Source of the DNA: Bacteroidota bacterium
GTDB taxonomy: Bacteria > Bacteroidota > Bacteroidia > CAIKAF01
NCBI GenBank assembly: GCA_023432985.1
Contig: JAEZEQ010000046.1
Location: forward strand, 1-45,007
Direction of reading: 5' to 3'
DNA: 45,007 bases
The position numbers and the translations under genes are program-made. How positions within the stretch are numbered: the stretch's first letter is position 1; every line of letters starts with the position of its first letter. The notes below the pieces were generated by a model, which searched no databases, was not told the origin of the DNA, and worked only from the letters and a program-made list of their open reading frames with translations. Below, piece by piece: positions 15,542 through 24,223 of the stretch.

Positions 15542-16260
15542 AGTAATCCTTCCATATTTTCCACCCCTAATATTCTTTCGCTTATAAAGCCTTCTGCATA
15601 GTTGACCCCAATTTGTATGCCCAAACTTGCTGCCCTGTTTCGAGTATGGTTCAAAAACTCGGGCGATGAAATTAAAGTGGCGGGTTCCGAACTATTCGGA
15701 TTGTAAAATTGAGAATCATGGGCCAGTATGGCCTCTATTTTTTGATCTATCTCTTCGGAAATATTTACGGCAAAATCCGGTTTTAAATCGTAAAATTGTA
15801 TATAATGATACAGCTGCTTTGGCCGCCAGGCTTCCAACAGATTCCCGTTTTTGTCTTTGCATTCTATTTTTTGTAAACCACTGTAAAATGCGGCATCAAC
15901 CACAAGTTGTGAAGAACGCCCATGGTCCGGATGTCGGTCTTTGGGGGCATTGCAAAGAATGATTTCGGGTCTGTATTGCCGTATGGCACGGATAATTTTA
16001 AGTCGGTGTTCTGCATCGTTTTCGAAAAATCCATCTTCCATTTCTAAATTTTCGCGCACATGTATGCCCATAATTTTGGCCGCTTTTTCAGCTTCCTGCA
16101 GGCGCTTTTCTATGCTGCCCCGCGTCCCTAATTGTCCAAGTGTCAGATCAACTATGCCTGCTTTTTTTCCGCGTTTTATTTCTTTGATTAATGTGCCTCC
16201 ACATCCTAATTCTACATCGTCGGGATGCACCCCGATTGCCAATATATCAAGCTTAATCAT
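15538..16260 (-). CDS. bshB1: Bacillithiol biosynthesis deacetylase (N-acetylglucosaminyl-malate deacetylase)
   Basis: Removes the acetyl group from GlcNAc-malate in the synthesis of bacillithiol, the low-molecular-weight thiol of Bacilli and many Bacteroidota. It has 240 residues of the LmbE/PIG-L fold. The zinc-binding motif GVHPDDVELGCGG is at the N-terminus and the second metal/catalytic motif is CNAPKDRHPDHGRSS. The C-terminal GVNYAEGFISER is characteristic of BshB1. The start overlaps the stop of the upstream peroxidase gene by 8 bases, so the two are translationally coupled. bshA and bshC are not in the window. Confidence 0.95.
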   Translation of the reverse strand: MIKLDILAIGVHPDDVELGCGGTLIKEIKRGKKAGIVDLTLGQLGTRGSIEKRLQEAEKAAKIMGIHVRENLEMEDGFFENDAEHRLKIIRAIRQYRPEIILCNAPKDRHPDHGRSSQLVVDAAFYSGLQKIECKDKNGNLLEAWRPKQLYHYIQFYDLKPDFAVNISEEIDQKIEAILAHDSQFYNPNSSEPATLISSPEFLNHTRNRAASLGIQIGVNYAEGFISERILGVENMEGLL

Positions 16261-16723
16261 GATTTTCTATCCAGTTTATTATTTCTTCTGCATCCGGAGC
16301 TGTAGTCGGCGCAAGTTGTCCCACAAATTGCCCCTTTTCATCAATCAAATATTTATGGAAATTCCATTGGGGAGCAATCGAGTTTTCGAATTGACTTAAC
16401 CATTGAAATAAAGGATCGGCAAGCTCTCCGATAACATGGCGTTTACTGAATAATGGAAAGCTAATGCCAAAATGGGTTTCGCAAAAGGTCTGTATCTCGG
16501 CATCCGTTCCCGGTTCCTGACCGGCAAAATCATCGGATGGAAATCCTAATATTATGAAGTTTTTATCCTTATATTTTTCGTACAATTCTTGCAATAATGC
16601 GTACTGTGGAGTCAGTCCGCACGCACTGGCCGTATTGAGTATCATTACTTTTTTTCCTTTGAAAAGAGAAAAATCCAATTCTTTACCTTCGAGGGTTTGG
16701 GCTTTATATGCATAAAAATCCAT
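16253..16723 (-). CDS. Glutathione-peroxidase-family thiol peroxidase
   Basis: Reduces hydroperoxides. It has 156 residues with the complete catalytic tetrad of the family: Cys35 (NTASACGLTPQY), Gln69 (DDFAGQEPG), Trp120 and Asn121 (PQWNFHKYLID). It uses Cys, not selenocysteine. Cys81 (TFCETHFGI) sits about where 2-Cys, thioredoxin-dependent members carry the resolving Cys, so thioredoxin is a more likely reductant than glutathione; this is inference. It overlaps bshB1 by 8 bases, which ties it to the bacillithiol pool. The upstream region has TAACTTTA, one base off the -7 consensus. Confidence 0.93.
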   Translation of the reverse strand: MDFYAYKAQTLEGKELDFSLFKGKKVMILNTASACGLTPQYALLQELYEKYKDKNFIILGFPSDDFAGQEPGTDAEIQTFCETHFGISFPLFSKRHVIGELADPLFQWLSQFENSIAPQWNFHKYLIDEKGQFVGQLAPTTAPDAEEIINWIENHD

Positions 16724-16832
16724 AGCTGTAATTTAAGCCGTAAAGTTAGCTATTTTATACGGAATTTTCTCGCATGGATTGGATTCTTCCCCCAATCGCT
16801 TTATAGTTCCTGTTTGCAAAAATGGGGAATAA

Positions 16833-16863
16833 TTTGTGTACACAGGCTTTATTTTTAAATTTG
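16833..16863 (+). promoter_or_regulatory. Promoter of the tpiA-prmA-plsY operon
   Basis: TTTG (16833-16836), a 19-base spacer, then TAAATTTG (16856-16863). A full consensus match, 34 bases before the tpiA ATG. Confidence 0.82.
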
Positions 16864-16897
16864 TAGAGTTGCCACGTGCAGCTTATTTTTAATAGAT

Positions 16898-17656
16898 ATG
16901 AATAGGAAAAAGTTGATAGCAGGAAATCATAAAATGTATACCGATTTACAATCCTCCACCATTTTAATGAAGGAGATTTTGAATGGGAATATAGATTTTA
17001 ATAAGGCCGAAGTTCTCATTTTTCCCCCTTTTCCATTTATATATCGCTTGCGAGAAATAGTGGGCAACAGTCCCCTCTGCCTTGGTGCTCAAGATTGCAG
17101 TGCCCATGAAGAGGGTGCATATACAGGCGAAGTGTCTGCGGCCATGATCAAAAGTCTGGGTGCTAAATATGTGTTGATAGGCCATTCAGAGCGTCGTTTG
17201 CATTTTGGAGAAGGTGATGCGGTTCTGAAAGAAAAAATCAACAGAGCCCTCGATCAGGGATTGTCGGTGATGTATTGTTTTGGTGAAAAGGAATCGGAAT
17301 ATAATTCAGGCAACCGCTTTAAGGTTATAGAAGAACAATTACGTACGGTATTCGAAGCTTTTTCTTTGGATGAATGCGATCATTTGCAATTGGCCTATGA
17401 GCCGGTTTGGGCCATTGGAACCGGAAAAACAGCAAGTGCCGAAGAGGCCGAAGAAGTACACCTTTTTGTGCGCGACTTGTTGCGTCTGAAATATGGTGAA
17501 CATATAGCTTCCGGAATTCGCATTCTCTACGGCGGAAGCGTGAAACCTGATAATGCAGGAATTTTATTGGCACAGCCTAATATTGACGGACTCCTCATAG
17601 GGGGGGCTTCATTAAAGTCGGCTGATTTTTTGAATATAATAGAACAGGTTTTTTGA
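16898..17656 (+). CDS. tpiA: Triosephosphate isomerase
   Basis: Interconverts dihydroxyacetone phosphate and glyceraldehyde 3-phosphate. It has 252 residues. The catalytic set is complete: Asn10 and Lys12, His96 (IGHSERR), Glu168 (AYEPVWAIGTGKT) with the mobile loop 6, and the phosphate-binding ILYGGSVKP and LIGGASL. The usually very conserved GNWKMN motif reads GNHKMY, so Trp and the second Asn are replaced. The usual C[IV]GE reads CFGE. It is the first gene of an overlapping operon. Its stop TGA overlaps the ATG of prmA. Confidence 0.95.
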   Translation: MNRKKLIAGNHKMYTDLQSSTILMKEILNGNIDFNKAEVLIFPPFPFIYRLREIVGNSPLCLGAQDCSAHEEGAYTGEVSAAMIKSLGAKYVLIGHSERRLHFGEGDAVLKEKINRALDQGLSVMYCFGEKESEYNSGNRFKVIEEQLRTVFEAFSLDECDHLQLAYEPVWAIGTGKTASAEEAEEVHLFVRDLLRLKYGEHIASGIRILYGGSVKPDNAGILLAQPNIDGLLIGGASLKSADFLNIIEQVF

Positions 17657-18495
17657 TGGAATATAAGGAGTTGAAATTGACCTTAAAAGAGGATGTCTCC
17701 TCCGAATTGGCCGAGGATATTTTGGCAAGCGAATTGGCCGAATTGGGATTTGAAAGCTTTAGCAGCGAAAAACGCAGCTTCAGTGCTTTTATTCCACATA
17801 TATCAATTAGCGACGAAGTGCGCATAGCGGAAATTATTAGTCCCTGGGCCGAAAAAACGGAGTGGATTTTCCATGCCGCACAAAACTGGAATCGCATTTG
17901 GGAAGAGGCATTCGAGCCCGTGGAAGTAGACGATTTTGCATATGTCTATGCCGATTTTCATGAAAAAAAAAGCGGATTTAAACATTATATACAGATTACA
18001 CCCAAAATGTCATTCGGTACCGGACATCATGCCACAACCCGTTTGGTAATGCGCCTTATGAGAAATATGGATTTTGCGGGGAAATCGGTTTTGGATATAG
18101 GAACCGGAACGGGTATACTTGCTATTTTGGCGCGACAATTGGGGGCAACGGAAATCGTGGGTACGGAAATTGAACCCTGGGCTTTGGAAAATGCGGCCGA
18201 GAATTTTCTTAAAAATAATATCTCCGATGCTACGTTGATAGATGCAGCAATACAACCCGGAAATTATGGATCCTTTGATAGAGTTTTAGCCAATATAAAT
18301 CGCAATACCATCATCGCACTGAAGCATGAATTGCAACAGAATGTGAAAGCAGGCGGCGATTTACTGATGAGCGGTTTTTATGAAAGAGATCAGGATATAT
18401 TGAAGCCGATTTTTGAAGAATTGGGATTTGAATGGATCGATTCTAAGCTTGAAAATGATTGGTGCGCCATGCACTGGAAAAAGAAAAATTTATGA
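17656..18495 (+). CDS. prmA: Ribosomal protein L11 methyltransferase
   Basis: SAM-dependent trimethylation of ribosomal protein L11. It has 279 residues. The N-terminal substrate-recognition domain (1-110) carries NRIWEEAFEPVEVDDFAYVYADFH. The Rossmann methyltransferase domain has FGTGHHATTRL, LDIGTGTGILAILARQLGA (SAM loop) and the PrmA-type motif DRVLANINRN. The ATG at 17656 overlaps the tpiA stop (TGATG), and the preceding TTG is rejected. Its own stop overlaps the ATG of the next gene (ATGA). Confidence 0.95.
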   Translation: MEYKELKLTLKEDVSSELAEDILASELAELGFESFSSEKRSFSAFIPHISISDEVRIAEIISPWAEKTEWIFHAAQNWNRIWEEAFEPVEVDDFAYVYADFHEKKSGFKHYIQITPKMSFGTGHHATTRLVMRLMRNMDFAGKSVLDIGTGTGILAILARQLGATEIVGTEIEPWALENAAENFLKNNISDATLIDAAIQPGNYGSFDRVLANINRNTIIALKHELQQNVKAGGDLLMSGFYERDQDILKPIFEELGFEWIDSKLENDWCAMHWKKKNL

Positions 18496-21400
18496 AGAAA
18501 TTATTTTTGTTATGCCTATTCCTCCTCTCTCAAACCATACTGACCTATAGTCAAACAACGCCCGTCCCCGAAGATAAAACGGGATTTGCGGCCGAAATGA
18601 AATCGCGTTTTTTAAGCTTCGATCGAGCCCGCGGAAAGCTATATGCCGATCGTATTGATTCCCTGATGAAAGCCGGTGCCTTAAATGATGATGTCACTAA
18701 ATTGGCTTCGGAATATATCAATCAGATGGCTGCCAAAAGATACCGTGTTTTTCCGCATTTTTCTTCTTATTTGGATGTGGTTTTCGGGTTGATAAACAGC
18801 AATCAGCTTAGTCAATATCCCAATTGGAATGAAAGTGCCAAGAAAGTCTTGCAAAGCAAAAGTCAGTCCGTACTCAGTAGTTTCTTCCAAAATTCCTATT
18901 TGTTTTTTAATCATAATATTATTTATCAATCGCATGCCGTAATCTGGAAAATCCGCCCCGGAACTGTCCGCTACGTCTACGAAGAAGGTAAAGAACCCTA
19001 TGTGATTTGTAATAATATAGATTTGATTTGTTATAGTCGCGGCGATAGTTCGGTCATCAAAAAAACGGAAGGCATATGGAATATGTTCGACGAAACATGG
19101 ACAGGGAAAAATGGAAAATTGACCTGGGAAAGAACCGGATTGCCGGCCAGTGCGGTTTATGCCGAATTTAAAAATTATAAGTTGGCTCTGAAATCGGCAG
19201 AGTATAAAGCCGACTCGGTTCAGTTTACGCATGTAGGCTTTTTCAATGGAAGTATTGAAGGGGTATTGGAGGAAAAATTATTGGCCAATGTAACCGAAGA
19301 GCGCGTTTTATATCCCCGTTTTTCGAGTTATGAAAAAAGAGTGAAGCTCGATAAATTGGCAGATGGCATTCGATACGAGGGCGGATTTAATATTAGAGGA
19401 AATCGTTTTATCGGTATAGGCGATATACAGAATCCGGCTTATATTTTTATCGACAGAAACGATAAACCCTTTGTTTCCATGGCCGCCATGGGTTGGATGT
19501 TTAGAGAAAATCAAATCGTTTCCGATAAAGCCGAAACCATTATTTATCTGCACAGAGAAGAGGGAAGAGACAGTATTTTTCATCCGGGTTGTCAGGTGAA
19601 ATATTTTACCGATCGTAAGGAATTGAATTTATCCAGAACGGGAGAAGGCGTTCAACGAAGCAAGTTCAGCAGTTCATTTCACAATCTCGATTTCAACCCC
19701 GATATGTTGTTTTGGAAGGTAAAAGAAGATAAAATAATTTTCACACAAAGCAGGGGTACATCATCGGACAGTGCGGTCTTTTTTAGCGATAATTATTTCC
19801 GTCAGCGTTTATACGACAAGTTAGGCGGCTTTAGTCAGCCCGACCCTCTCCATCTCATCAAGACCTATTGCGACAAATATCAAACCACCAGTTTTACGGT
19901 ACAGGAAATGGCCAAATGGTTTAAGGATGATGTGGATGATATACGGCTTATTTTGACCCGATTAAGCATAGAAGGATTTGTCAATTATAATCCGGATAAC
20001 GAAAAGGCGGAAGTGAAAAAGCGCTTTCTGAATTTTATCGGAGCCCGATACGGACGAAACGATTATGATGTAATTGAAATAGGATCCAGCGGTATAGATC
20101 CATACGGTTTTATGAGTTTGATCGATTACAGAATGGAATTATTCGGGGTGAATCGGATTCCATTGAGCGATTCGCAACGGGTGGTTATTTATCCAGAATT
20201 TCAGCAGGTAACTGTGGAAGAAAATTTGGATATGCGTTTTAATGGTGGAGTAGTGGGCGGACAATTTACTTTTTTGGGTAAGAAATATGAATTCGACTAT
20301 ACCTTATTTAAAATAAAAATGCCCACCGTAGATACCATATTGGTGCGGGTAAGAAGATTATTGCCCGATGAATACGGCGAGTATCCGCCCATTATTCTTA
20401 AGACACCGATAGAGAAGGTGAGCGGCTTTTTAGAAATCGACCATCCGGATGGGAAATCGGGATTAAAAGCTATAGGTGCATATCCCATTTTCACCAGCAG
20501 TAAGCCCAGTTATACCTATTATAGTCAGCGCGAAGTGGAGGGCGGAGTTTACCCGAGGTCCGAGTTTTATTTTCAGATAGATCCCTATGTGCTCGATAGT
20601 TTGGATAAGTTTAATCCGCGCCGATTGAAATTGCCGGGAACTTTTAGCTCGGCCGGAATTTTTCCGGATATACGCGAGGAATTGCAGGTAATGCCCGATT
20701 ATTCGCTGGGTTTTCATGGCGAAACCGGTTCGGCCGGATTGCCGGCTTATGGCGGACCTGCCAAGTTTTTTAAAGAACTGACTTTGTCGAATCAAGGCTT
20801 GAGAGGTAAGGGCGAACTGGCCTATTTGAATTCGAAAACCCTGGGTCAAGATTATAGGTTTTATCCCGATAGCATGAATGCCTGGGCAGATGGATATCGT
20901 ATAGAGGCGAATAGTAAAACTCCGGATGTACAGGGCGATTCGGTGTATATACACTGGGAACCTAAGGCGGGAACCTATAATGTACGCAATTTAGGCAAAC
21001 CCTTTTCTATGTATAAAGGCAAAGTGAAGCTTTCGGGCTCGGTCGAATTGCAATCCAATGGTTTACTGGCAGGAGGCGGAATAGCCGATATAGGAAGCGG
21101 AATAGTTATGGCCAAAAAATTCATGTTTAGTCCCCAAAAATTCAACTCCGATTCGGCCGATTTTAAATTGAGAAATCTGGAAGCCAATGAAATTGACACC
21201 AATGGCATTGCATTCAGTACCTCCAATATGAAAACGGAAATCAATTTCGAAGAACAAAAAGGAAAATTTATAGCCAATGATGCCAATGCATTTGCCGATT
21301 TCCCGGTGAATGAATTCAGAGCCTTCAGCGAAAGAGTCGATTGGCACATGAAAAGCAATAATGTGGAGTTGAAAACTCGTCCCGGAAATGAAGAAGGATT

Positions 21401-22907
21401 TAAAATGCTTTCGACTAAATATGAATGCGATTCATTGAGTTTTATGGCACAATCGGCTTTATTTAAAACGGGAGAAAAACGTATAGAAAATTCGGGCGTG
21501 GTTTATATTGATGTGGCAGACAGCCGCGTGCTGACCAAAGACGGAAAGGTAAATATTTTGCGCAGATCCGATTTAGAACCTTTGAGCGGAGCGCAGATCC
21601 AAATGCCAACGCAAGTACAACATCACCTGATTACCAATGCCGAAGTAGATGTATTGGGTAAATACAGTATTGCCGGAAAAGGAGAATATGAGTATGTGGA
21701 TAAGACAGGGCGTAAGCAAATTATTAAAATGCACGAGATTAAGGTCGACAAAGACCGGCAAATGACGGCTATGGGGACTTTAGAGCCTGAAGATAGTTTG
21801 AAACTGATGCCACATGTATTGTTTAAGGGAGAATTTCATTTATATGCACAAAATCCGGAGCCTGAAATCAACGGCTTTGTGACCATGGATCATGATTGTC
21901 CGCTTTTTTCGAAAAAATGGATGCGCACACGCGGGTTTATTGGAGATGGAGATATCAGTATTCCCATTCCCGAAGATGCAAAGGACGATACGCAAACACC
22001 TATGTTTAATGGTTTTGCATTTGCCAGTGACAGTTCGGGTATTTATCCCGTATTAATGGCGGGTAAGAAAAATTATGCCGATTATGAAGTCTTGTCTATA
22101 CATGGATTTTTGAAGTTTGATGAAAGCAATGGCGAATATAAAATTGCGTCAAAAGAAAAATTAGAAAATGCCGAGTTGATTGAAAATTATGTAGCCTATA
22201 ATCCCAATACGTGTACGGCTCACGGTGAAGGGCCGCTTCAGTTGACCGGAAAATTGGGTCAGGTGGCGGTACATTCGGCGGGTGAAATAGTTTGGAATCC
22301 CAAAGATACCATAACCGAGGTGAACGGAATCATGGGGGTTCAGTTCAATATGCCGGCCGAATTGTGGAAATACCTGACAGATCGCTATAAAAACTATAAT
22401 GCCGAAGGCCCCGATTATAAAGAGAGTTCAACTTTAAAGGCTATGCAATATCTATTGCCTGTTTCTGAAAGGGCAAAGTTTTTGGAAAAAGTGGATGAAG
22501 ATCGTTTGGATAAACTGCCGGGCGTATTGGGCAGTAGTTTTTTGTTTACAGATTTAAATTTGGTATGGAATAAGAAAAAACGCTCATTGATGTACGCCGG
22601 TTCGGCGGGTTTACTGGGGATGAACGGTATGTATTTCGACGGTGCGGTACAAGTGCATATGGAAGTATTGCGGAAAAGGTCGGCAGAAGGACTGCAGTTT
22701 ATATTGGAATTCGACGATGGAATGTCTTATTATTTTAGTTACCGCAATAATATAATGCAGGTTTATTCTACAGATACAGACTTCACCAAAACCTTTACCG
22801 GTTTAGATCCCAAAAGCAGAATGTTTTCAGACAAGGACCATCCTAATTATCAGATAATATTAAGTTCGCAGCGAAGAATGGATCAATTTAAAGCACAATT
22901 CGAATAG
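18492..22907 (+). CDS. Very large exported protein of unknown function between prmA and plsY
   Basis: 1471 residues from the ATG at 18492, which overlaps the prmA stop. An upstream in-frame TTG lies inside prmA. A clear signal peptide ends about LTYSQ (residue 21). No second membrane segment, lipobox, TonB barrel or T9SS tail is seen, so a periplasmic or outer-membrane-associated location is likely. A helical N-terminal part (about 25-110) is followed by long beta-rich repeats with DS, D, G and aromatic residues. About 455-520 (TVQEMAKWFKDDVDDIRLIL...) reads like a winged-helix-type segment. About 766-1070 has a pattern reminiscent of OstA/LptA-type or AsmA-type beta repeats (GKGELAYLNSKTLG..., KVKLSGSVELQSNGLLAGG...). 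I do not recognise a family. The link to PlsY suggests an envelope-lipid role, which is inference only. Confidence 0.85.
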   Translation: MKKLFLLCLFLLSQTILTYSQTTPVPEDKTGFAAEMKSRFLSFDRARGKLYADRIDSLMKAGALNDDVTKLASEYINQMAAKRYRVFPHFSSYLDVVFGLINSNQLSQYPNWNESAKKVLQSKSQSVLSSFFQNSYLFFNHNIIYQSHAVIWKIRPGTVRYVYEEGKEPYVICNNIDLICYSRGDSSVIKKTEGIWNMFDETWTGKNGKLTWERTGLPASAVYAEFKNYKLALKSAEYKADSVQFTHVGFFNGSIEGVLEEKLLANVTEERVLYPRFSSYEKRVKLDKLADGIRYEGGFNIRGNRFIGIGDIQNPAYIFIDRNDKPFVSMAAMGWMFRENQIVSDKAETIIYLHREEGRDSIFHPGCQVKYFTDRKELNLSRTGEGVQRSKFSSSFHNLDFNPDMLFWKVKEDKIIFTQSRGTSSDSAVFFSDNYFRQRLYDKLGGFSQPDPLHLIKTYCDKYQTTSFTVQEMAKWFKDDVDDIRLILTRLSIEGFVNYNPDNEKAEVKKRFLNFIGARYGRNDYDVIEIGSSGIDPYGFMSLIDYRMELFGVNRIPLSDSQRVVIYPEFQQVTVEENLDMRFNGGVVGGQFTFLGKKYEFDYTLFKIKMPTVDTILVRVRRLLPDEYGEYPPIILKTPIEKVSGFLEIDHPDGKSGLKAIGAYPIFTSSKPSYTYYSQREVEGGVYPRSEFYFQIDPYVLDSLDKFNPRRLKLPGTFSSAGIFPDIREELQVMPDYSLGFHGETGSAGLPAYGGPAKFFKELTLSNQGLRGKGELAYLNSKTLGQDYRFYPDSMNAWADGYRIEANSKTPDVQGDSVYIHWEPKAGTYNVRNLGKPFSMYKGKVKLSGSVELQSNGLLAGGGIADIGSGIVMAKKFMFSPQKFNSDSADFKLRNLEANEIDTNGIAFSTSNMKTEINFEEQKGKFIANDANAFADFPVNEFRAFSERVDWHMKSNNVELKTRPGNEEGFKMLSTKYECDSLSFMAQSALFKTGEKRIENSGVVYIDVADSRVLTKDGKVNILRRSDLEPLSGAQIQMPTQVQHHLITNAEVDVLGKYSIAGKGEYEYVDKTGRKQIIKMHEIKVDKDRQMTAMGTLEPEDSLKLMPHVLFKGEFHLYAQNPEPEINGFVTMDHDCPLFSKKWMRTRGFIGDGDISIPIPEDAKDDTQTPMFNGFAFASDSSGIYPVLMAGKKNYADYEVLSIHGFLKFDESNGEYKIASKEKLENAELIENYVAYNPNTCTAHGEGPLQLTGKLGQVAVHSAGEIVWNPKDTITEVNGIMGVQFNMPAELWKYLTDRYKNYNAEGPDYKESSTLKAMQYLLPVSERAKFLEKVDEDRLDKLPGVLGSSFLFTDLNLVWNKKKRSLMYAGSAGLLGMNGMYFDGAVQVHMEVLRKRSAEGLQFILEFDDGMSYYFSYRNNIMQVYSTDTDFTKTFTGLDPKSRMFSDKDHPNYQIILSSQRRMDQFKAQFE

Positions 22908-22910
22908 CCT

Positions 22911-23552
22911 ATGATTTGGATATTGGCAGCTATTACGGGCTATTTATTGGGCAGCATTCCATCTGCAGTATGGATTGGGAAATTGTGGCATAATATAGAT
23001 ATCAGGCAGCATGGAAGCGGGAATGCCGGAGCAACGAATGTGTTTCGGGTTTTGGGCAAGAAGAGCGGCATAGTGGTATTGAGTATGGATATATTAAAAG
23101 GTGCTGCGGCGGCACTTTTTCCCAGTTTACTTGTCCGGATTTTCGATGCAGATATGAATCCGGAACAGTTGGCATATTTGGGCATATTGGGCGGAGTATC
23201 GGCGGTCTTGGGTCATTTATATCCCGTTTTTGCACAATTCAAAGGAGGGAAAGGAGTGGCTACCATGCTGGGAATTATGCTGGCTTTGCAGTGGTGGCCG
23301 ACATGGGTAAGCGTACTTGGCTTTGTTTTGGTTTGGATTTCATTTTCCTATATATCGCTGGCGAGTATAAGTGGTGGATTACTTTTTCCATTGGCCTATT
23401 TTTTATTAACAAAAGAGCGTAGTTTGCCTATGGATATAGTAGCCTGTATTCTGCCGCTTTTATTGTTGTATACACATAGGGCTAATATACGTAAATTGCT
23501 GGCGGGGACTGAGAATAAAATGTATCCCTTCAAGAGAAAAAAGGAAAAGTAA
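22911..23552 (+). CDS. plsY: Acyl-phosphate:glycerol-3-phosphate acyltransferase
   Basis: First acylation step of phospholipid synthesis, transferring the acyl group of acyl-phosphate to glycerol 3-phosphate in the inner membrane. It has 213 residues with five to seven hydrophobic segments. The three PlsY motifs are present: GSIPSAVWIGKLW, RQHGSGNAGATNVFRVLG with KSGIVVLSMDILKG, and the KGGKGVATMLG loop. It starts 4 bases after the 1471-aa gene and is the last gene of the operon. Its upstream partner PlsX is not in the window. Confidence 0.96.
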   Translation: MIWILAAITGYLLGSIPSAVWIGKLWHNIDIRQHGSGNAGATNVFRVLGKKSGIVVLSMDILKGAAAALFPSLLVRIFDADMNPEQLAYLGILGGVSAVLGHLYPVFAQFKGGKGVATMLGIMLALQWWPTWVSVLGFVLVWISFSYISLASISGGLLFPLAYFLLTKERSLPMDIVACILPLLLLYTHRANIRKLLAGTENKMYPFKRKKEK

Positions 23553-23634
23553 TACGAGAAAAGTAATGGGGAAAATGCAGGAAATCATCCACCTGTTTCT
23601 AAGGACAGCGTGAAAAATAGTTCATTATATTTTC

Positions 23635-23664
23635 TTGCATAAGTCAAATTAATATTTACCTTTG
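23635..23664 (+). promoter_or_regulatory. Promoter of the small lipoprotein gene
   Basis: TTG (23635-23637), a 19-base spacer, then TACCTTTG (23657-23664). A full consensus match. A TTG at 23662 that would extend the reading frame is part of this box. Confidence 0.8.
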
Positions 23665-23697
23665 CCTAGCTTATTTAAAAATCAATTATTAATAGAA

Positions 23698-24156
23698 ATG
23701 AAAGGCTTAACTAAACTTTTCGCAGGCGTATTCGCTGCATCGATGTTGGCTTCTTGTGGTGGTGGTAACACTCCCGACAAAGCAGCTACTGAATTCTTAA
23801 ATGCTGTAAAAGCAGGAGACAAAGCAAAATATGAGGCAGTATCTACAGAAGATACTAAAACCATGTTGTCTGGTGGTACATTCAAAATTTCAGAAGTGAA
23901 AGATGTAAAATGTACTTCATTGTCTGACACTACAGCTACTTGTACTTACTGCTGTGAGGAAGGTAAAACTGAAGCTTCTACCATGAACTTGGTTAAGCGT
24001 GCTGACAAATGGTTAGTAGACATGAAAAAAGAAGGTGGCGACATGGACATGAGTTCATTGACTGAGTCTTTGAATGCAGCTATGCCTACTGAAGAAGAAA
24101 TGAATGAAGCAATCGAAGGTGCTGTAGAAGGAGAAGAAGCTCCTGCTGCTGAATAA
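23698..24156 (+). CDS. Small lipoprotein (DUF4878-like), probably highly expressed
   Basis: 152 residues from the ATG at 23698. A lipoprotein signal ends in the lipobox SMLASC, so the mature protein starts at Cys19. The rest (PDKAATEFLNAVKAGDKAKYEAVSTEDTKTML...) has the alpha+beta pattern of DUF4878/NTF2-like lipoproteins. The tail is strongly acidic (EEEMNEAIEGAVEGEEAPAAE). Codon use is visibly different from its neighbours: mostly GCT, GGT, ACT, AAA and GAA, as in highly expressed genes. With the perfect promoter and a strong terminator this suggests an abundant envelope protein. The molecular role is unknown. Confidence 0.88.
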   Translation: MKGLTKLFAGVFAASMLASCGGGNTPDKAATEFLNAVKAGDKAKYEAVSTEDTKTMLSGGTFKISEVKDVKCTSLSDTTATCTYCCEEGKTEASTMNLVKRADKWLVDMKKEGGDMDMSSLTESLNAAMPTEEEMNEAIEGAVEGEEAPAAE

Positions 24157-24180
24157 TATCCACACCCGATTGAAATTATT

Positions 24181-24212
24181 AAAAGCTTCGTCCTTTGTGA
24201 CGAAGCTTTTTT
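24181..24212 (+). terminator. Strong intrinsic terminator of the lipoprotein gene
   Basis: A perfect 12-bp stem, AAAAGCTTCGTC (24181-24192) with GACGAAGCTTTT (24199-24210), a 6-base loop and a T tail. The next gene's -7 box starts in the tail. Confidence 0.92.
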
Positions 24213-24219
24213 ATTTTTG
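24212..24219 (+). promoter_or_regulatory. -7 element overlapping a terminator tail, four bases from the ATG
   Basis: TATTTTTG matches TAnnTTTG and ends at 24219. The ATG of the downstream gene is at 24224. The transcript would have almost no leader, and the box overlaps the preceding terminator's T tract. Confidence 0.5.
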
Positions 24220-24223
24220 CACT

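Noticed and set aside
20463..20954. Antisense open frame of 163 codons inside the giant gene
   Set aside because: Opposite strand of a well-supported coding region, no start context, no family resemblance; the same applies to antisense frames at 18681-19232, 12980-13459 and 34223-34732.
23553..23634. Short open frame of 15 codons (ATG at about 23565) after plsY
   Set aside because: Too short, no recognisable product and no promoter or conservation evidence.
23662..23697. TTG start for the small lipoprotein
   Set aside because: It lies in the -7 box and would bury the lipoprotein signal peptide; the ATG at 23698 is correct.
24170..24223. TTG start for the YiiX-like gene
   Set aside because: The extension runs through the terminator hairpin of the previous gene.
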